From positions 86,567-150,566 of the forward strand of contig LGRX02035399.1 in NCBI GenBank assembly GCA_001247695.2: a DNA stretch of 64,000 nucleotides, read 5' to 3'. Source of the DNA: Cymbomonas tetramitiformis. Its lineage: Eukaryota; Chlorophyta; Pyramimonadophyceae; Pyramimonadales; Pyramimonadaceae. Positions 1-11,262 of the stretch are shown here, in pieces; positions within the stretch are counted from its first letter, which is position 1, and the number at the start of each line of letters is the position of its first letter. The translations under genes were made by a program, and so were the position numbers. The notes under the pieces were generated by a model, which saw only the letters and a program-made list of their open reading frames with translations, made no database searches and was not told the origin of the DNA.

Positions 1-657
1 GTTTCGCTCCTATAAGGGAAACGCAGGACCTTGCAGCTTTTTTTTGAAAAAGCTGCGAACCGTCGGTGTATAATGTTGAGTATAATCGGATCTGTTTGCG
101 ACACGACAAAAAAAATATACCTCGCGACACGAAAAAGGCGCTTCCTTTTCTTTCTTTCTTTCTTTTTATATTTTCTGCTGTTTTTGGTGTGTAATATTAA
201 CTTCACAGTCTTATATTCCACTGTTTTATTGCATGACAAACTCTGGCCTCTAGCCTAGAATTACAATCACTTTTCCGATATAATGTTTGGTCTCAAACCT
301 AATACATCTATATCCTTATGTCCAGTCTTGGCATACAGCCTAATACTAACATGTGAAACTTGTCCTTAATTCATTCTCTTGATCAACACTAACTGAGGTC
401 CACTTTTCCAAGCTTCCCTTTCAACATGTTGCTCTCTAACAATCACTAGCAGGATTCCTGTATTGACATCTGCCATCGACCAATCATGTGCACATATGTG
501 CCTGATTCTAGTACTCCTCCACCAATCATCAGGCAGATCACGATATTGCCATTGCAGATCTTTTTCTGGAATCCACCAGATCCTCAATATAATTATTGTC
601 CTTGCAGATCTTCTCCTGAACTCTGCCTGCCATCAATTATTTCTTCATACAGCTGTG
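1..657. other. No gene seen
   Basis: I see no convincing gene here. The short open frames are of low complexity, and the region contains T-rich runs near 140-180. It leads directly into the minisatellite. Confidence 0.4.
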
Positions 658-1305
658 ACCGGCATGCAACAAGGCCCTTGCAGCATGCAACCACCCGTCA
701 CCAGCATGCAACCTGGCATATGTAGCATGCAACCTGGTCTCTGTTGCATGCAACCTGGCCTCTGTGGCATGCAACCAGACATCTGTAGCATGCAGACATC
801 TGTAGCATGCAACCTGACCTTTGTAGCATGCAACCTGGCCTCTGTCGCATGCAACCTGGCCCCTGTGGCATGCAACCCGACATCTGTCGCATGCAACCTG
901 GCCTCTGTCGCATGCAACCTGGCCTCTGTCGCATGCAACCAGACATCTGTAGCATGCAACCTGGCCTTTGTAGCATGCAACCTGGCCTCTGTCGCATGCA
1001 ACCTGGCCTCTGTGGCATGCAACCCGACATCTGTCGCATGCAACCTGGCCTCTGTGGCATGCAACCCGACATCTGTCTGTAGCATGCAACCTGGCCTCCG
1101 TGGCATGCAACCTGGCCTCTGTAGCATGCAACCTGACATCTGTAGCATGCAACCTGGCCTCCGTGGCATGCAACCGGGCATCTGTAGCATGCAACCAGGC
1201 ATCTGTGGCATGCAACCAGGCATACGCAGCATGCAACCAGGCATCTGTATCATGCAACCACTCGTCGGCAGCATGCAACCAGATCTCTGTAGCATGCAAC
1301 CCCTC
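658..1305. repeat. 21-bp minisatellite with GCATGC core
   Basis: About thirty tandem units of 21 bp share the core GCATGCAACCTGGC, with variants reading CCAGAC or CCCGAC after GCATGCAA. Because 21 is a multiple of three, several frames stay open on both strands and encode seven-residue repeats such as CNLASVA and CMQPGLC. Those long open frames follow from the period and are not evidence of genes. The right end of the array runs in frame into the helicase remnant. Confidence 0.9.
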
Positions 1306-2362
1306 TGCTCGTACCTCCCGGTACAGTGGTCAACCGGTCATTCGTTGGAAGAAACCGATCGCAACCACACTGTTGGACTCTCGGCACGAGGAAGTGCTCC
1401 GTTCCGAATTTCCCGAATTGACCGGCACTTTTGTTGCGGGGTCGCCTGGGATTATTCTTAACAACGACCTCAATCCCTCCCGAGGATTAGCGAACGGCAC
1501 GCCTGCCAATTTCCACAGCTTGATTCTCCAAGACGCAAGCAAATCCATCGATGCGGCAAAAATCAATAATGCCCGTCCGGGAGAAGAGGTGTGGATCGAG
1601 CCGCCTTACGCTGTCAATGTTCACGTTGAGCACTTGGATTCCTCAAATTGGTGCGACCAGGCGACGTTAGCTCCCGAGGTTCGAGCAACTACTAGCGAGG
1701 GAAACGCGACATCTGCGGTGCCCAGCGATGTTAGTCGGCCGCGCAGTATCGTACTCCCCGTTAAGATCGGCAAGCGTCTAGATGATTTGACCGTGAACCG
1801 CGCCTCCCAAAAGAGCAAGATATACTTCCGAGCTCACGGAGTTGATTTGGCTTTCGCCTTGACCTTTCACAAATTCCAAGGACAGACCGTGCAAAAGATA
1901 ATATTAGATCTCAGCCAGACACCGAAGGGCGTCTTTAAGTTATGCTTTCAAGCTTTTTATGTGGGAATGACGCGTGTCAAGCAGTCGGATTGCATTCGTA
2001 TATTACCGGGAACCGATGGTGGAAAGCCCGACTTATCTCATTTGCTGAAATTCAAACCGGATCCCGAGCTCCAAAGATGGATGGACGGATTTGATAGGCG
2101 AACTCGTGAATGGAAACGACCTCCACCTAAAGCGCAACCACGCAAATCTGCAAACAAGACCCGCCCCATCGCCAAACCAGGACAACGAGGCGGTGCCGAG
2201 GGCAACAGAGATATCGCCAATAGGCGCCCCAATGAAGTTAACGAACGCACGTCCACAGCTCATGGCGGGGTCGGCAAAGGACGATCGGGGCGTGGCCGCG
2301 GTCGTGGTCGTGAGCAAGGGCGGACTGATGCCCGAGCGCCAAACCGTGCTGGTAGAAGTTAG
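1306..2362 (+). pseudogene. Pif1-like SF1 helicase, C-terminal remnant
   Basis: This is the C-terminal part of a Pif1/RecD-type 5'-to-3' DNA helicase, the type found in Helitrons and in many protist genomes. Two late SF1B helicase motifs are visible: TFHKFQGQT near 1862-1888 (the motif V region) and FYVGMTR near 1953-1973 (motif VI). Before them lies a GLANGTPANF stretch like the Pif1 'G-NG' motif. The Walker A and B half is absent, because the frame is replaced upstream by the 21-bp minisatellite. The tail (2100-2362) is basic and ends in RG repeats (GRGRGRGRE), which could bind nucleic acid. No intact start is present, so I treat it as a truncated gene. It could be the end of a Helitron protein, but I see no Rep domain and no CTRR Helitron end. 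Confidence 0.7.
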
Positions 2363-3300
2363 ATAGCATCGCGACATGGTGACAAGGTTATTCGTGGCAT
2401 GCATGTCGCCGCGGAACGGAACACTCCGCTAGAGACGCTCGTGCCGTGGTATTCGTTGTATTTCTATATGTGTAATTTCATTTTGGCAATCGTGATACAA
2501 CCGTGTTAGAGTACCCCCCTTCAGGCTACTTCGACATTCTTTGTGTAATTGCATATTGATCGGCGATCTTGCATTGTATCGGTGGTGCGGATATTATGAT
2601 ATGTCGATATATCGGTACATATTGGCATATAAGTCTCAATCGATATCCATTTTGCGCACATTTCATCGATAGATCGGTATCGCTTCGCTTCGGACTTCCA
2701 AGTGTTATGTGTTGTATAGGAGAAATCGAATATAATGTTGAGATGTGGATATGTATTACGTAAAGGACCCGATGTTGACAACGGTTGAAAGAAACGTTCC
2801 GTAGTAATGGGGGGGTGTGGGGGGGGCGGAACCCCCCCACCGGGCGAAGACTTAAAACTATTCCGTAGTAATGGGGGTGTGGGGCGGAGCCCCTCGGTGA
2901 AAGTCTTAAAAATAGATCGATAAGCAATATATTCAGCGACCGATACAGTACAGTTCTCGTATTGATAGATGATACAGGAGGAGGAGAGGAGACGGGAGGG
3001 TCCAAAGCACCGCGCCTTCATATTCGAAATTCGAAAATTGTATTTTGTATTTTTATATTTTGCTTTTTATTTCCTGTATAAAATTAATAGCAACGACTTG
3101 ACAAGAACCCTTGTCCGCAGACGTGTCATCCGAGTTGGACCAACCAGAAATTAGCATTTTAGGCAACGCAAGACAATTAACGTCTACGTGGCGTCTGGAT
3201 CAGGCACGTGTCAACGGCAAAAACAAATGCACGCAAGCTTAACGTGAAAGCAGTGATAAAATTGACCGTGCCCCGTAAGTCAGGTGTGCTCATCGGTCGA
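2363..3300. other. No gene seen; contains a G-rich duplication
   Basis: There is no confident coding sequence. The stretch contains ATCGATA-rich sequence around 2590-2700 and the G-rich tandem pair annotated separately. Confidence 0.4.
2797..2914. repeat. G-rich tandem duplication
   Basis: There are two diverged copies of a roughly 60-bp unit. Each starts TTCCGTAGTAATGGGGG, passes through a GTGTGGGG/CGGAACCCC inverted segment, and ends in CTTAAAA. The G runs could form a hairpin with the following C run or a G-quadruplex. Confidence 0.65.
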
Positions 3301-3384
3301 GTGGGTGTAACTCAGTTGGTACGAGTTATTAGCATGTAAACGACAAGGCGTGTTCTTGAAGTGCACGAATGTTCAAACCACAAA
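3301..3384 (+). other. tRNA-like sequence, probably degenerate
   Basis: The segment begins GTGGGTG and has a good A-box-like D arm (TAACTCAGTTGGTA with an AACTC/GAGTT stem). About 50 nt later comes a T-loop-like TGTTCAAAC. The anticodon and T stems pair poorly and the acceptor stem is not clear. It may be a tRNA pseudogene or the head of a tRNA-derived SINE. Confidence 0.2.
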
Positions 3385-4740
3385 ACGAAGGAGATACTCA
3401 TCCTGAAGATCGTTCTGCGCTCTCAGTCCAGTCCTGCCCTTCTGGGTATCGGAATGCTCGCACGTTGTAGTGCGCGAAGGCTGCACCCAACTGAAAGCTT
3501 CTTGAAAATTTGAAACAAGAATAATCTTTTCTTCTCATGCGCTTTCTCCGAGCACTTTCATGTGCCATACTCAGCTGATCGCGCCGATATGAAATAGCTT
3601 CGTTCTGTTCAAGGTGCGGCACGGAAATCGATGCGGAAAGCGCCTCCCTCGGCGAGAAAGAGGCTTGCTGGCCCCGCATTCGTCACATTCACTTCGCTAG
3701 CTTAATGATAACGATATATATTTGCGCATATGTATTCATTTGAAGAGGCCATTCGGTCGATGGCTTCCCGTGCCGGTTGTCGTCCTGTTGTTTAAAAAGC
3801 AATACTTTGTCAGCTTAATGCACTCGCGTGTAAACTTCTAGATTATTGACTCAAAGGCGCACACTTGCCCATCCAAGAAGGTTGACATGGGGCTACCGAG
3901 CCTTGGTGGTCGGTGTCGCACCGCCCGGAACAAGGCGAGCGCGTTCAGATGAAACGTGCAGTTCCCGCTTCTCCACAAACGCGTGCTCCACTGCAGAAGC
4001 TCTGGGTCTTCAACCTGTTTCCGGCTGCTAATATGCCGAATATGCGCTCGCCCACCTGTGCGAGCATATGCGTTCTGCAGAGCGGTCCCACGTCTGTTTC
4101 TGTCAAGATGACCGTCTAGCTATTGGCCGTTTTTCGCAACTGTTGCATCCGCCTTAAGTTTTTCAAGACGCATTCCCGCCTTCCAATCTTGAATATGCCC
4201 ACGTCGGCGTGCGTCTGGTAGCCGTCGCTCAGGCAGGACGGATCACATATGAGTGACTTGCAGCACCGCAAGACCTTGAGGAGGGCGTCAAGACTCGAGT
4301 TATTATCCGATCTCAACTTGTTTGCTGTGTAGTAACACTTCCTTTCGAGGCGGCTTGATGTTGGGGCGCATAGGAGTTGAGGGATCGGGCTTGGGTCACA
4401 CAGGCACGTACTTAGTTTGCGAGGCTTTTCACAATATTTTGAGAGCAATCAGATGTCGCAGCCCACTCACTCTGATATCTATTGGTCGTCATCAGCGTCA
4501 CCGAATGGCATTCCTACGACAGGAAGATTGCACTCAGGTTCCAAAGTAGGTGGTGGGTGTTGGGGCAATTGATGAGGTTGATGGGAGCCGCAAAGGTGTG
4601 AGAAGGCTAGGTGGAGAGGGTGAACTTTTTCCAGTGCGGAAGGAGGAGGGGGACGAGGGGGCACTAACGTCCGCTTTTGCATCCGCGGTCACATGCAGGC
4701 AAAAGCAGAGGTGGAGTTGGCAAAGGTGGGAATCTAGATT
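3385..4740. other. No confident gene
   Basis: Several short overlapping frames occur on both strands, none with a recognisable motif. The GA-rich segment at 4560-4740 runs directly into the methyltransferase gene and probably holds its 5' untranslated or promoter region. Confidence 0.35.
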
Positions 4741-6012
4741 ATGAAATTTCCGGCAGCGGTTGTGGACGAGGAGGAGAAGCATAAAAACGGGGATGCAGAA
4801 ATAGAGGGCACTGTTGGTTCCACTGCCGGTGTGGCGGAAGCTGGTGGAAGGGGCGAGTTTGTGGATGGGGAAGAGGGTGAGGAGAAGGATGGAGAGGAGA
4901 AGCACGGCACCTTTGACTGGGTTTTGACCTTCGAGGAGCTGCGTGAGTACGTCACACCGGAGGCCCTCGGAGTGCCTTCTAGGGCACGGTGCTTGGTGCT
5001 TGGGTGCGGCACCTCGCCCCTTTCGGCCTCACTGGCGGACGATCTTGGGTACGACGTTACTTCTGCGGACCATGATGTCGGCTGCGTGACGCACATGCAG
5101 CGGCTACGGCCGGATCTTGCCTGGGTGCACGCGGACCTCACCTCTGGCACCAGCTGCCACACTGCAGGCCTGCTGAGCACCCCGCTCTTTTCGGTCGCTG
5201 TGGACAAGTGTACGCTGGACTGTGTGCTGGCGGAGGCCGGCCCGGTGGCCGCCGCAGGGTTTCTTTGCACCACACGGCGCACGTTGGCGCCCAGGGGCGT
5301 GCTAGTGCTTGCGAGCTACAAAGCACCAGCACTTATGCAGCCGCTCGTGGAAAGTTTGGCGGCAGCTGGCGGCGAAAGTGGCCTGTTCACCGTGGAGTCG
5401 TGCCGTGGAGTCAAGACCCGTACCACTGCAGGATTCGCTCGCCACAACCCGGAGGGCGAGCTCAGCATCACCGTGCTGCGGCGGCAGGACAGAGCGCTGC
5501 AGGCCAGCTCTTCAGCAAATGTGAGATCAGAAATGGGTACAGCGGATGTCGGAGATGACCGCCTCGCTCCTGCTGATGCAGAAAATAAAGGAGAAACGTG
5601 CAAAGATTGGGAAACTAGAGACCTAGTTGTGGGGCCGATCGTGGAGGCTGCTGGGAATGAGGTGCTGGTCGGACTGGCACAGGAGGTGGAGGCGGTGCGT
5701 GAGGCGCTGGAAGAGTGGACGGACTGGTGGTTCACAGAGCGCGCCCCCTTGTTGACGGAGTCGGAGGAGCAGCGGGTGCGCGCGGCATGGGCAGATGCTG
5801 TGGCCGCAAATGGTGGTGGTGACACAGAGGGTTGGCTACCTCTCGCGGTGGCCTATAGGGCGATCATTGACGATGCACTGCGGGAGGCCGGGTTCAGCCT
5901 GTCAGATTTTAAAGAGAATGTGGAGGAGTGGTTGGAGGTGTGTGAGGCGCACTCGGGGGATGGTCGCATGAACCTGGAGAAAGCTCTCGCTTTCCTGAGA
6001 GAGAATCAATGA
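4741..6012 (+). CDS. class I SAM-dependent methyltransferase, METTL13/EEF1A-lysine type
   Basis: This is an intact single-exon gene of 423 residues. Residues 1-55 are an acidic low-complexity leader. The Rossmann methyltransferase core follows: an FDWVLTFEELREYV lead-in, motif I CLVLGCGTSPLSASL (about residues 82-96), the acidic loop SADHD, HADLTS, and the post-II motif VDKCTLDCVLAE. The VLGCG and VDK-TLD signatures are those of the family that methylates lysines or the N-terminus of elongation factor 1A, so the substrate may be eEF1A; that is inference. The C-terminal third is linked by an acidic stretch to a helical segment ending in SGDGRMNLEKALAFL, which looks like a degenerate EF-hand. 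Its GC-rich codon use contrasts with the AT-rich viral block downstream. The start is the first ATG of a long open frame; an upstream start cannot be excluded. Confidence 0.8.
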   Translation: MKFPAAVVDEEEKHKNGDAEIEGTVGSTAGVAEAGGRGEFVDGEEGEEKDGEEKHGTFDWVLTFEELREYVTPEALGVPSRARCLVLGCGTSPLSASLADDLGYDVTSADHDVGCVTHMQRLRPDLAWVHADLTSGTSCHTAGLLSTPLFSVAVDKCTLDCVLAEAGPVAAAGFLCTTRRTLAPRGVLVLASYKAPALMQPLVESLAAAGGESGLFTVESCRGVKTRTTAGFARHNPEGELSITVLRRQDRALQASSSANVRSEMGTADVGDDRLAPADAENKGETCKDWETRDLVVGPIVEAAGNEVLVGLAQEVEAVREALEEWTDWWFTERAPLLTESEEQRVRAAWADAVAANGGGDTEGWLPLAVAYRAIIDDALREAGFSLSDFKENVEEWLEVCEAHSGDGRMNLEKALAFLRENQ

Positions 6013-6961
6013 TGAATCCATGCAAACAAATTGCTGCTATTCGCTTTAGCGGCCTTTAACATACCACACTCAAGCTGGAAATATCATTTCTCGCTCCTTA
6101 TTGTTCTTTCTGTGGAAGGCAAGTATGCACATCTCCATGGCCATACCACGATGATCATGCGGATGGCAAACCGAGTTCTGTTGCGTTTAATATAGCTGTG
6201 ACATGTTGCAACTTGATGAATTGGTATTACAGGCTTGTGCCGGACAAAGCATCATCGATTATAGGAAATGCGTACAGTAATGAAGGTCGTATAGATGATA
6301 TGTGCGATTTGCCGGGCTGAGTTGCGTACCTATTTATAGTTTTTGTACCACCCTGCATCCACGATCTGAAGTCATGAAACACATGCGTGAGCCAATTATC
6401 ATCGATCACGAGCAGTAATTCACAACAAGCGCACGTAGGATTATATAAAGTAATGTGCGTAAATCATGACCCGCCAAAAATCGGGTGTTAAATGGACGAG
6501 CTCGCCCGAATCTGTTGTCGCGTGATGATGCGACCATCTTGGGTGGGATCCATAGAATGTGTGCAGTGCGCCAGGTGGCATTCCATGTCCTTCCATAAGG
6601 TGTTGAAAACGGGGATGCCAATCGATAGGCTTAGGCGTTCAATGGGTAGGGATTCTTAAGGTCTCGAGCAGCTCAAGTAGTCAAGTAGACTAGTGACACT
6701 ATAACGTTGTCACCTGTGATCCGATCGGCAGTCCAGTGACCAGTTTTCTTTGTGCCACCGCATGGAGACATGGACCGTGCAACGATGGAGTGGGGCTCCC
6801 GAAAATCGCGCGACGATGAGTTGACTCTCGGTAATTTGAAAACCGTCATATTTCATATTATGCAAATTCGGAATTAAATTCAGCCAATTTTCATCGAAAT
6901 TCGGAAATTTCTGTGGGGATCAGCATATGGGGGGTTTCAGGGGGTCTATCGATACATATCG
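6013..6961. other. No gene seen
   Basis: No coding signal or repeat structure that I can support. Confidence 0.35.
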
Positions 6962-7906
6962 ATGACTGACCATTGTATGTCTGTATGTTCCAAATATTTC
7001 AGGTTCGGATGTCACGTGGGAGCAACATCCTGTGTGACAGGAGCCTTCCGCGGTGGCGGGAAGCGTGGGCGCAAGCAGTTGGTGCCGCACAGGGTTTCTG
7101 CTCGAGGGCCGGGCGTGACCGCGGCAGCAGAGCTGACTACCGCAGCTGGCGCTGGGGAGGCGACTCCCTCGGCCGCGACCAGAGAGCGCTCGCCCGAGGA
7201 GCAGTTTCCCATTCCAGCAGTACCCGGTGGCGTCGCCGGTGGCACCCCTTGGGCGGGACACGCGCCCAGGCTACCTCGCCGCCAGACGGGACTGCGGATC
7301 AGCCCCTGGTATAACCAGAGGATGCTGAATGAGCAGCACCGGCGAGTGAGCGAGCAGTTGGCTGCTACGCGAGAGGTCATTCAAGAGGCCCGCGATTCTA
7401 TGATGTGGGAAAGGATCGCGTGGCAGAATGACCTCCGCAGGACGATCGAGGAGATCCGCGCGTCCAACCTGGCGGCCAACGAGCCGTACCGCGGCATCCC
7501 GTATACGGGGCGCCGACCACGGTCGCCGGAGCTGGAAGACGTGTTCGAGGCGCCAACGCCTGAGCCGGAAGAGGAGCCGGACGAGGTGGTCATGCTCCCG
7601 GGGGTGGATGATTCCCCACCCGACCTGGATGACATTCTGAGTGACATCTCGTATCCTTGCTACAGTCCCACCAGCCCTGGTGCTCATGATGACGAGGAGG
7701 GTGGAGCTGGTGCTGCTGAGGTGGCTGCCGAGGAAACACCCACGGATGCCAACAAGTTCGAGACGAGCATCCACGGTCCTGGGCAGCCTGACCAGTCTGA
7801 GGACATCGAGGACAGGAAGCTGACCACGAATCCTGCCGACGGGGGCTCTGATGACGACAGTGACCCTGAGGAAGCGCCCCGTCGTAAAAAGGCCAAGACC
7901 GATTAG
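6962..7906 (+). CDS. hypothetical acidic protein with a helical middle
   Basis: This open frame encodes 314 residues. I do not recognise the family. Residues 1-50 are Cys-containing and basic (RGGGKRGRKQ). A Gln/Arg/Glu-rich segment near residues 115-165 (RMLNEQHRRVSEQL and following) should be helical and may form a coiled coil. The last 140 residues are strongly acidic with Pro, Asp and Glu runs and end in the nuclear-localisation-like RRKKAKTD. That composition suggests a nuclear or nucleic-acid-associated protein, or a retroelement-derived protein. The N-terminal 20-40 residues are doubtful, since several in-frame codons could be the start and an unseen 5' exon is possible. A truncated transposon gag-like protein is the main alternative. 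Confidence 0.45.
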   Translation: MTDHCMSVCSKYFRFGCHVGATSCVTGAFRGGGKRGRKQLVPHRVSARGPGVTAAAELTTAAGAGEATPSAATRERSPEEQFPIPAVPGGVAGGTPWAGHAPRLPRRQTGLRISPWYNQRMLNEQHRRVSEQLAATREVIQEARDSMMWERIAWQNDLRRTIEEIRASNLAANEPYRGIPYTGRRPRSPELEDVFEAPTPEPEEEPDEVVMLPGVDDSPPDLDDILSDISYPCYSPTSPGAHDDEEGGAGAAEVAAEETPTDANKFETSIHGPGQPDQSEDIEDRKLTTNPADGGSDDDSDPEEAPRRKKAKTD

Positions 7907-9623
7907 TGTGGCGCGATAGGATTGGCCGGCGGAGATCACTAATGTAGGAGTAGAATATAGGCCCTGTCATTAGTGAGTTGTGATTGGTGCAGAGTTGAAT
8001 GAGAGATTCTAGAACAACAATTGATGAGAGAGTATATGAGTATGGCTCTCGAAGTCAATATTATTCTGTTTTAGAGATACAATTTTCTGTGCTAAATAAC
8101 TCTGTGGATAACTCAGTTTTACTTGCATATAAGATAAGTTAACTTGAAAGTGGTGATTCTTGCCTGACCTCAAGAAAAGTATTATCAAGAGCTTTGTATT
8201 TGTTAACCGTCCGAAGTACACTTGTTCAACTGGTAATTAGAACGTGCCCAGGCTGTCCCATCAGCCTGACCCTGCCTTATCCCTACCCCAAGATGCCAAT
8301 TCTTGGGGTGGCTTGCTATTGCTTACCCTGCCAATTCTGAACTAACTTGTCGTCTTGTTGCTGTTTTCTGTGAATTGTCTCCTTTTCTTCTACTTGGGAC
8401 TACAATCTGGTCAGCATGTCAAGAGATTCTACCTCCAAACTCCCAATTCAATCTGCAACGGCTACTCAGAGCCACTGGTCAACCCACAAAAGGAAATTTA
8501 CAAAAAGTGAGATTATGACCGATTTCAGCAATTTTTAGATTGAGATTGATCTTATCAGTATTGGACAGTTTCGGAATATGTAAGATTCGGACCCCACTGA
8601 CGGACCATGGGGCCCTAGAGCCCCTTACTGACATGTGGACACGGACTCCCGACACCCGGAACGAAGGAATTATTCCAGAAATTCAGCACCCCCGGAGATT
8701 AACTTCCCCACCGTTAGAAGCACCTTGCTCGACGGTTTTGGACTCCTAACCAACTTAGCTTTGAGCCTTGTAATACAAAACTTGGCTTTAGGCTGGTTAG
8801 GAAGACGGATTAGACTCCCGGAAATTAGCTTAAGCTGATGTTACAAGCAGGGCGACACTTTTGAGAGATTTCAAAGATCGCTCTCAGGAGATCGGGACAC
8901 CGGATTGGACCTTTTTCTGTGACAAAATATTCCTCGAACCTCCCCGAATATGGTGTCACCTCAGAAAACCTGATCGGACCCCGGGAGGCAGCAGGAGGAA
9001 GCTCCAGAAATTATATATTTATCTCCCGAAACATCGTTACCAAACCGGAAGTGTCGGAAGCTCGTCTCGACCATGGGTTTCAGGAGGACTTTCCTAAGGA
9101 ATTTGCGAATACATATTATAAAAATATGTTTCCTTACCCTCAATTTTCAAGGGACACTTCCCTTGGAAACGTCGGATTAACGGAGCAAGCCCCTTCCCCG
9201 TATGTCGTCACGACTGGTCCTCTCTACTGACTTCCCCGACACTTCTCGGGCGCCCTAGAGAGTGTTGAACGGAGATTGCGACACAAAAATAAGAAAATGG
9301 TTATACTAGACTAAACTTTTTTTTTTGTGGTCGTTCACCCTCAAACGTTGATTCGACCAAGAAAACCGTGAATTGACGTTTCGTCTCACAACCGTCCCTG
9401 GAGCACGAGGAATTTCAAAACGACCGGATGAAGCCCTCGGACCCCCAATGGAACAATGGACGGAGAGAAATATTGTGTCGACAGACCTACCTTTATCGTG
9501 GTTACACCACGTAGAGGTTGGAGTCAGTCTCAGCTCTTACGACAATCCCCGACAGCTCTCGAAACGTAGATTGAGCCCGTTTCTGGTGTCGTAGCCTCAG
9601 GGCGTAGGTGCATCTGCTGATGA
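7907..9623. other. Unassigned; probably decayed retroelement sequence
   Basis: No intact gene. The stretch sits just upstream of a truncated Ty3/gypsy integrase, so decayed pol sequence would be expected here, but I cannot recognise protease, reverse transcriptase or RNase H motifs in the open frames. Confidence 0.3.
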
Positions 9624-10442
9624 TTGGAAGCTCATGCAAGACTCAAAAAAAAATATTCTAAGTCCTTTTGGTGTCCCAACGTGGAGTTCGCCATCAATGA
9701 CACCAGGAGTGACGTCACCGGCTTTACTCCTTTTGAGTTAGTCCTCGGACACTCCCCGCTCTCCCAGCTAGACCTATTCGTGCAAGCTGCTCAGAAACCC
9801 TCCAGTCACAGGAAGGGTGGAGTAGGAACAGCTCATGAGATGGCTAGTAAGTTTGCGGCCCAACTGGAGGATGCTAGAGTCAAGCTGGAACAAGCCCAAC
9901 AGAGACAGCGCGCTCAATTTGACCTGCGCCATTCCCAGCAAACCTTTCAAGTAGGAGATCTGGTATGGGTGGAAGCCAAACACCTGACGGAGAACATCAT
10001 GGATAAGCAGTCCTTTAGGAAACTACAGGCTCGGTGGCACGGACCCCTCCCAGTTCTAGAACGGTTCTACAGCGATCAGCAGGCAGAACTTCCAGAGATA
10101 GACAGAGGAGCCCCGGTGGCATACAGACTCAAGCTACCCCCGAAATGGAGAATCCACGATGTGTTTGCTCAGCATCGCTTAAAAGCATGCACCAGTGGTG
10201 ACCAATACTTCGTCATCCGAGGCAAGACTCCTATACCTGCAAAGGTAATTGTAGACGGACAGGCTCAGACGCACGTGGAGAAAATCCTAGCTCGCCGAGT
10301 CCGCGTCCTGCGAGGAAAGGAGCGTGAGGAATTCAAGGTCAGACAGGATATTCTGAAGCTCATGATGAGTGGAAGACTAGGGAGGATCTCAACTACGGAG
10401 GGAAGCTGGAGCAGCTGGCTCTTTTCGAAGAAGCTCGTCTAA
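9624..10442 (+). pseudogene. Ty3/gypsy integrase C-terminal half with chromodomain start
   Basis: This is the distal part of a retrotransposon integrase. VEFAINDTRSDVTGFTPFEL followed by VLGHSP matches the end of the catalytic core ('N----TG-TPFE---G--P'). Next come a helical linker, the GPL/GPF-type RNA- and DNA-binding module (FQVGDLVWVEAKHL, LQARWHGPLPVLERF, IHDVFAQHRLK) and the opening of a chromodomain (HVEKILARRVRVLRGKERE). The DDE residues and everything upstream are missing. The reading frame slips near 10340-10361, inside the chromodomain, and the true continuation is the frame that carries the cytosine methyltransferase. Chromodomains on gypsy integrases steer integration to marked chromatin, which is established for chromoviruses. 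Confidence 0.8.
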
Positions 10443-11262
10443 AGGAAGGAAGCCAGCCAGCGGGAGCAGTCCCGGCGAGAGCGGAGGAAGTCGGGGCGCA
10501 GCAAAAGGGTCTTGCCTCCCACGGAGCAGGGCCTCACTCTGAACCAAACGTCCTAGGAGAAAACATTTCCTCAGGAGCTGCGAGTCTCCCCTGGGAAAAT
10601 TTCGACCCATCCGAACAAGCCTTCGTAACAGCCCTCTGCGCTCAGGATCTCGCCCCACAGAAAATGAAACCCCCTTGCCGGATTTTAGTACTATTCGGCG
10701 GAACAGGCTCTGTGGAGAAAGAATTCCTGAAGTTGTACCCTCAATGTGAAGTAGTGACAGTGGATCAGGAGAGTCGCTGGCAGCCTACTCACACCGTAGA
10801 CATTCTGCATTGGGACTTTCAGCAGTACCCTGCGCGACACTTTGATGTGATCTGGGCCAGCCCTCCTTGCACAGAGTACAGTCAAGCCAAGACCACAGGA
10901 GTCAGGCGGCTGAAGGAGGCTGATGCATGTGTCCGTAGGACTCTCATGATAATTGATCGGTTGCAACCCAGGCACTGGTTCATAGAAAACCCTATGGGGC
11001 GGTATCCTTTCGCGTTGCGGTTCCGCGCAGTAATGCGTCAACTGCCGCCCCCTTTGGCGTGTTCCTACTGTCAGTACGGAGCCTCATATCGGAAGCCCAC
11101 TTGCATCTGGACATCCACTATTCCTGAGGAACCCTTATTACATTGCACCAACGAGACTCCGTGCATCCATAGACAGTGTCTCGGAGTACACCCGGGGACA
11201 GCGCAACTGGGACCTCACCCGGATCAACCAGGAGCGGGACAGGCTGCGACAGTATATCCAAT
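10361..11262 (+). pseudogene. C5 cytosine DNA methyltransferase domain of a Ty3/gypsy polyprotein
   Basis: The frame opens with the end of the chromodomain (HDEWKTREDLNYGG) and a linker, then a cytosine-C5 methyltransferase fold from about 10670. Visible motifs are motif I LVLFGGTGSVEKEF, an acidic VTVDQES, the catalytic motif IV ASPPCTEYS with its Pro-Cys, and motif VI as FIENP where ENV is commoner. It ends with a YRKPT-IWTS segment as in phage-type Dcm enzymes. It would methylate cytosines, possibly the element's own copies. A frame change near 11130-11190 separates the core from a tail (RGQRNWDLTRINQERDRL) in another frame. That tail is cut at 11262 by a hAT-type element; beyond it the frame resumes at 13035 and stops at 13049-13051. 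Retrotransposons with captured cytosine methyltransferases have been reported in some algae and dinoflagellates (from memory, not checked). Confidence 0.75.

Noticed and set aside
637..1299. Long open frames on both strands with CMQPGLC or VACHRGQ repeats
   Set aside because: They come from a 21-bp tandem repeat whose length is a multiple of three; all frames without a repeat-encoded stop stay open.
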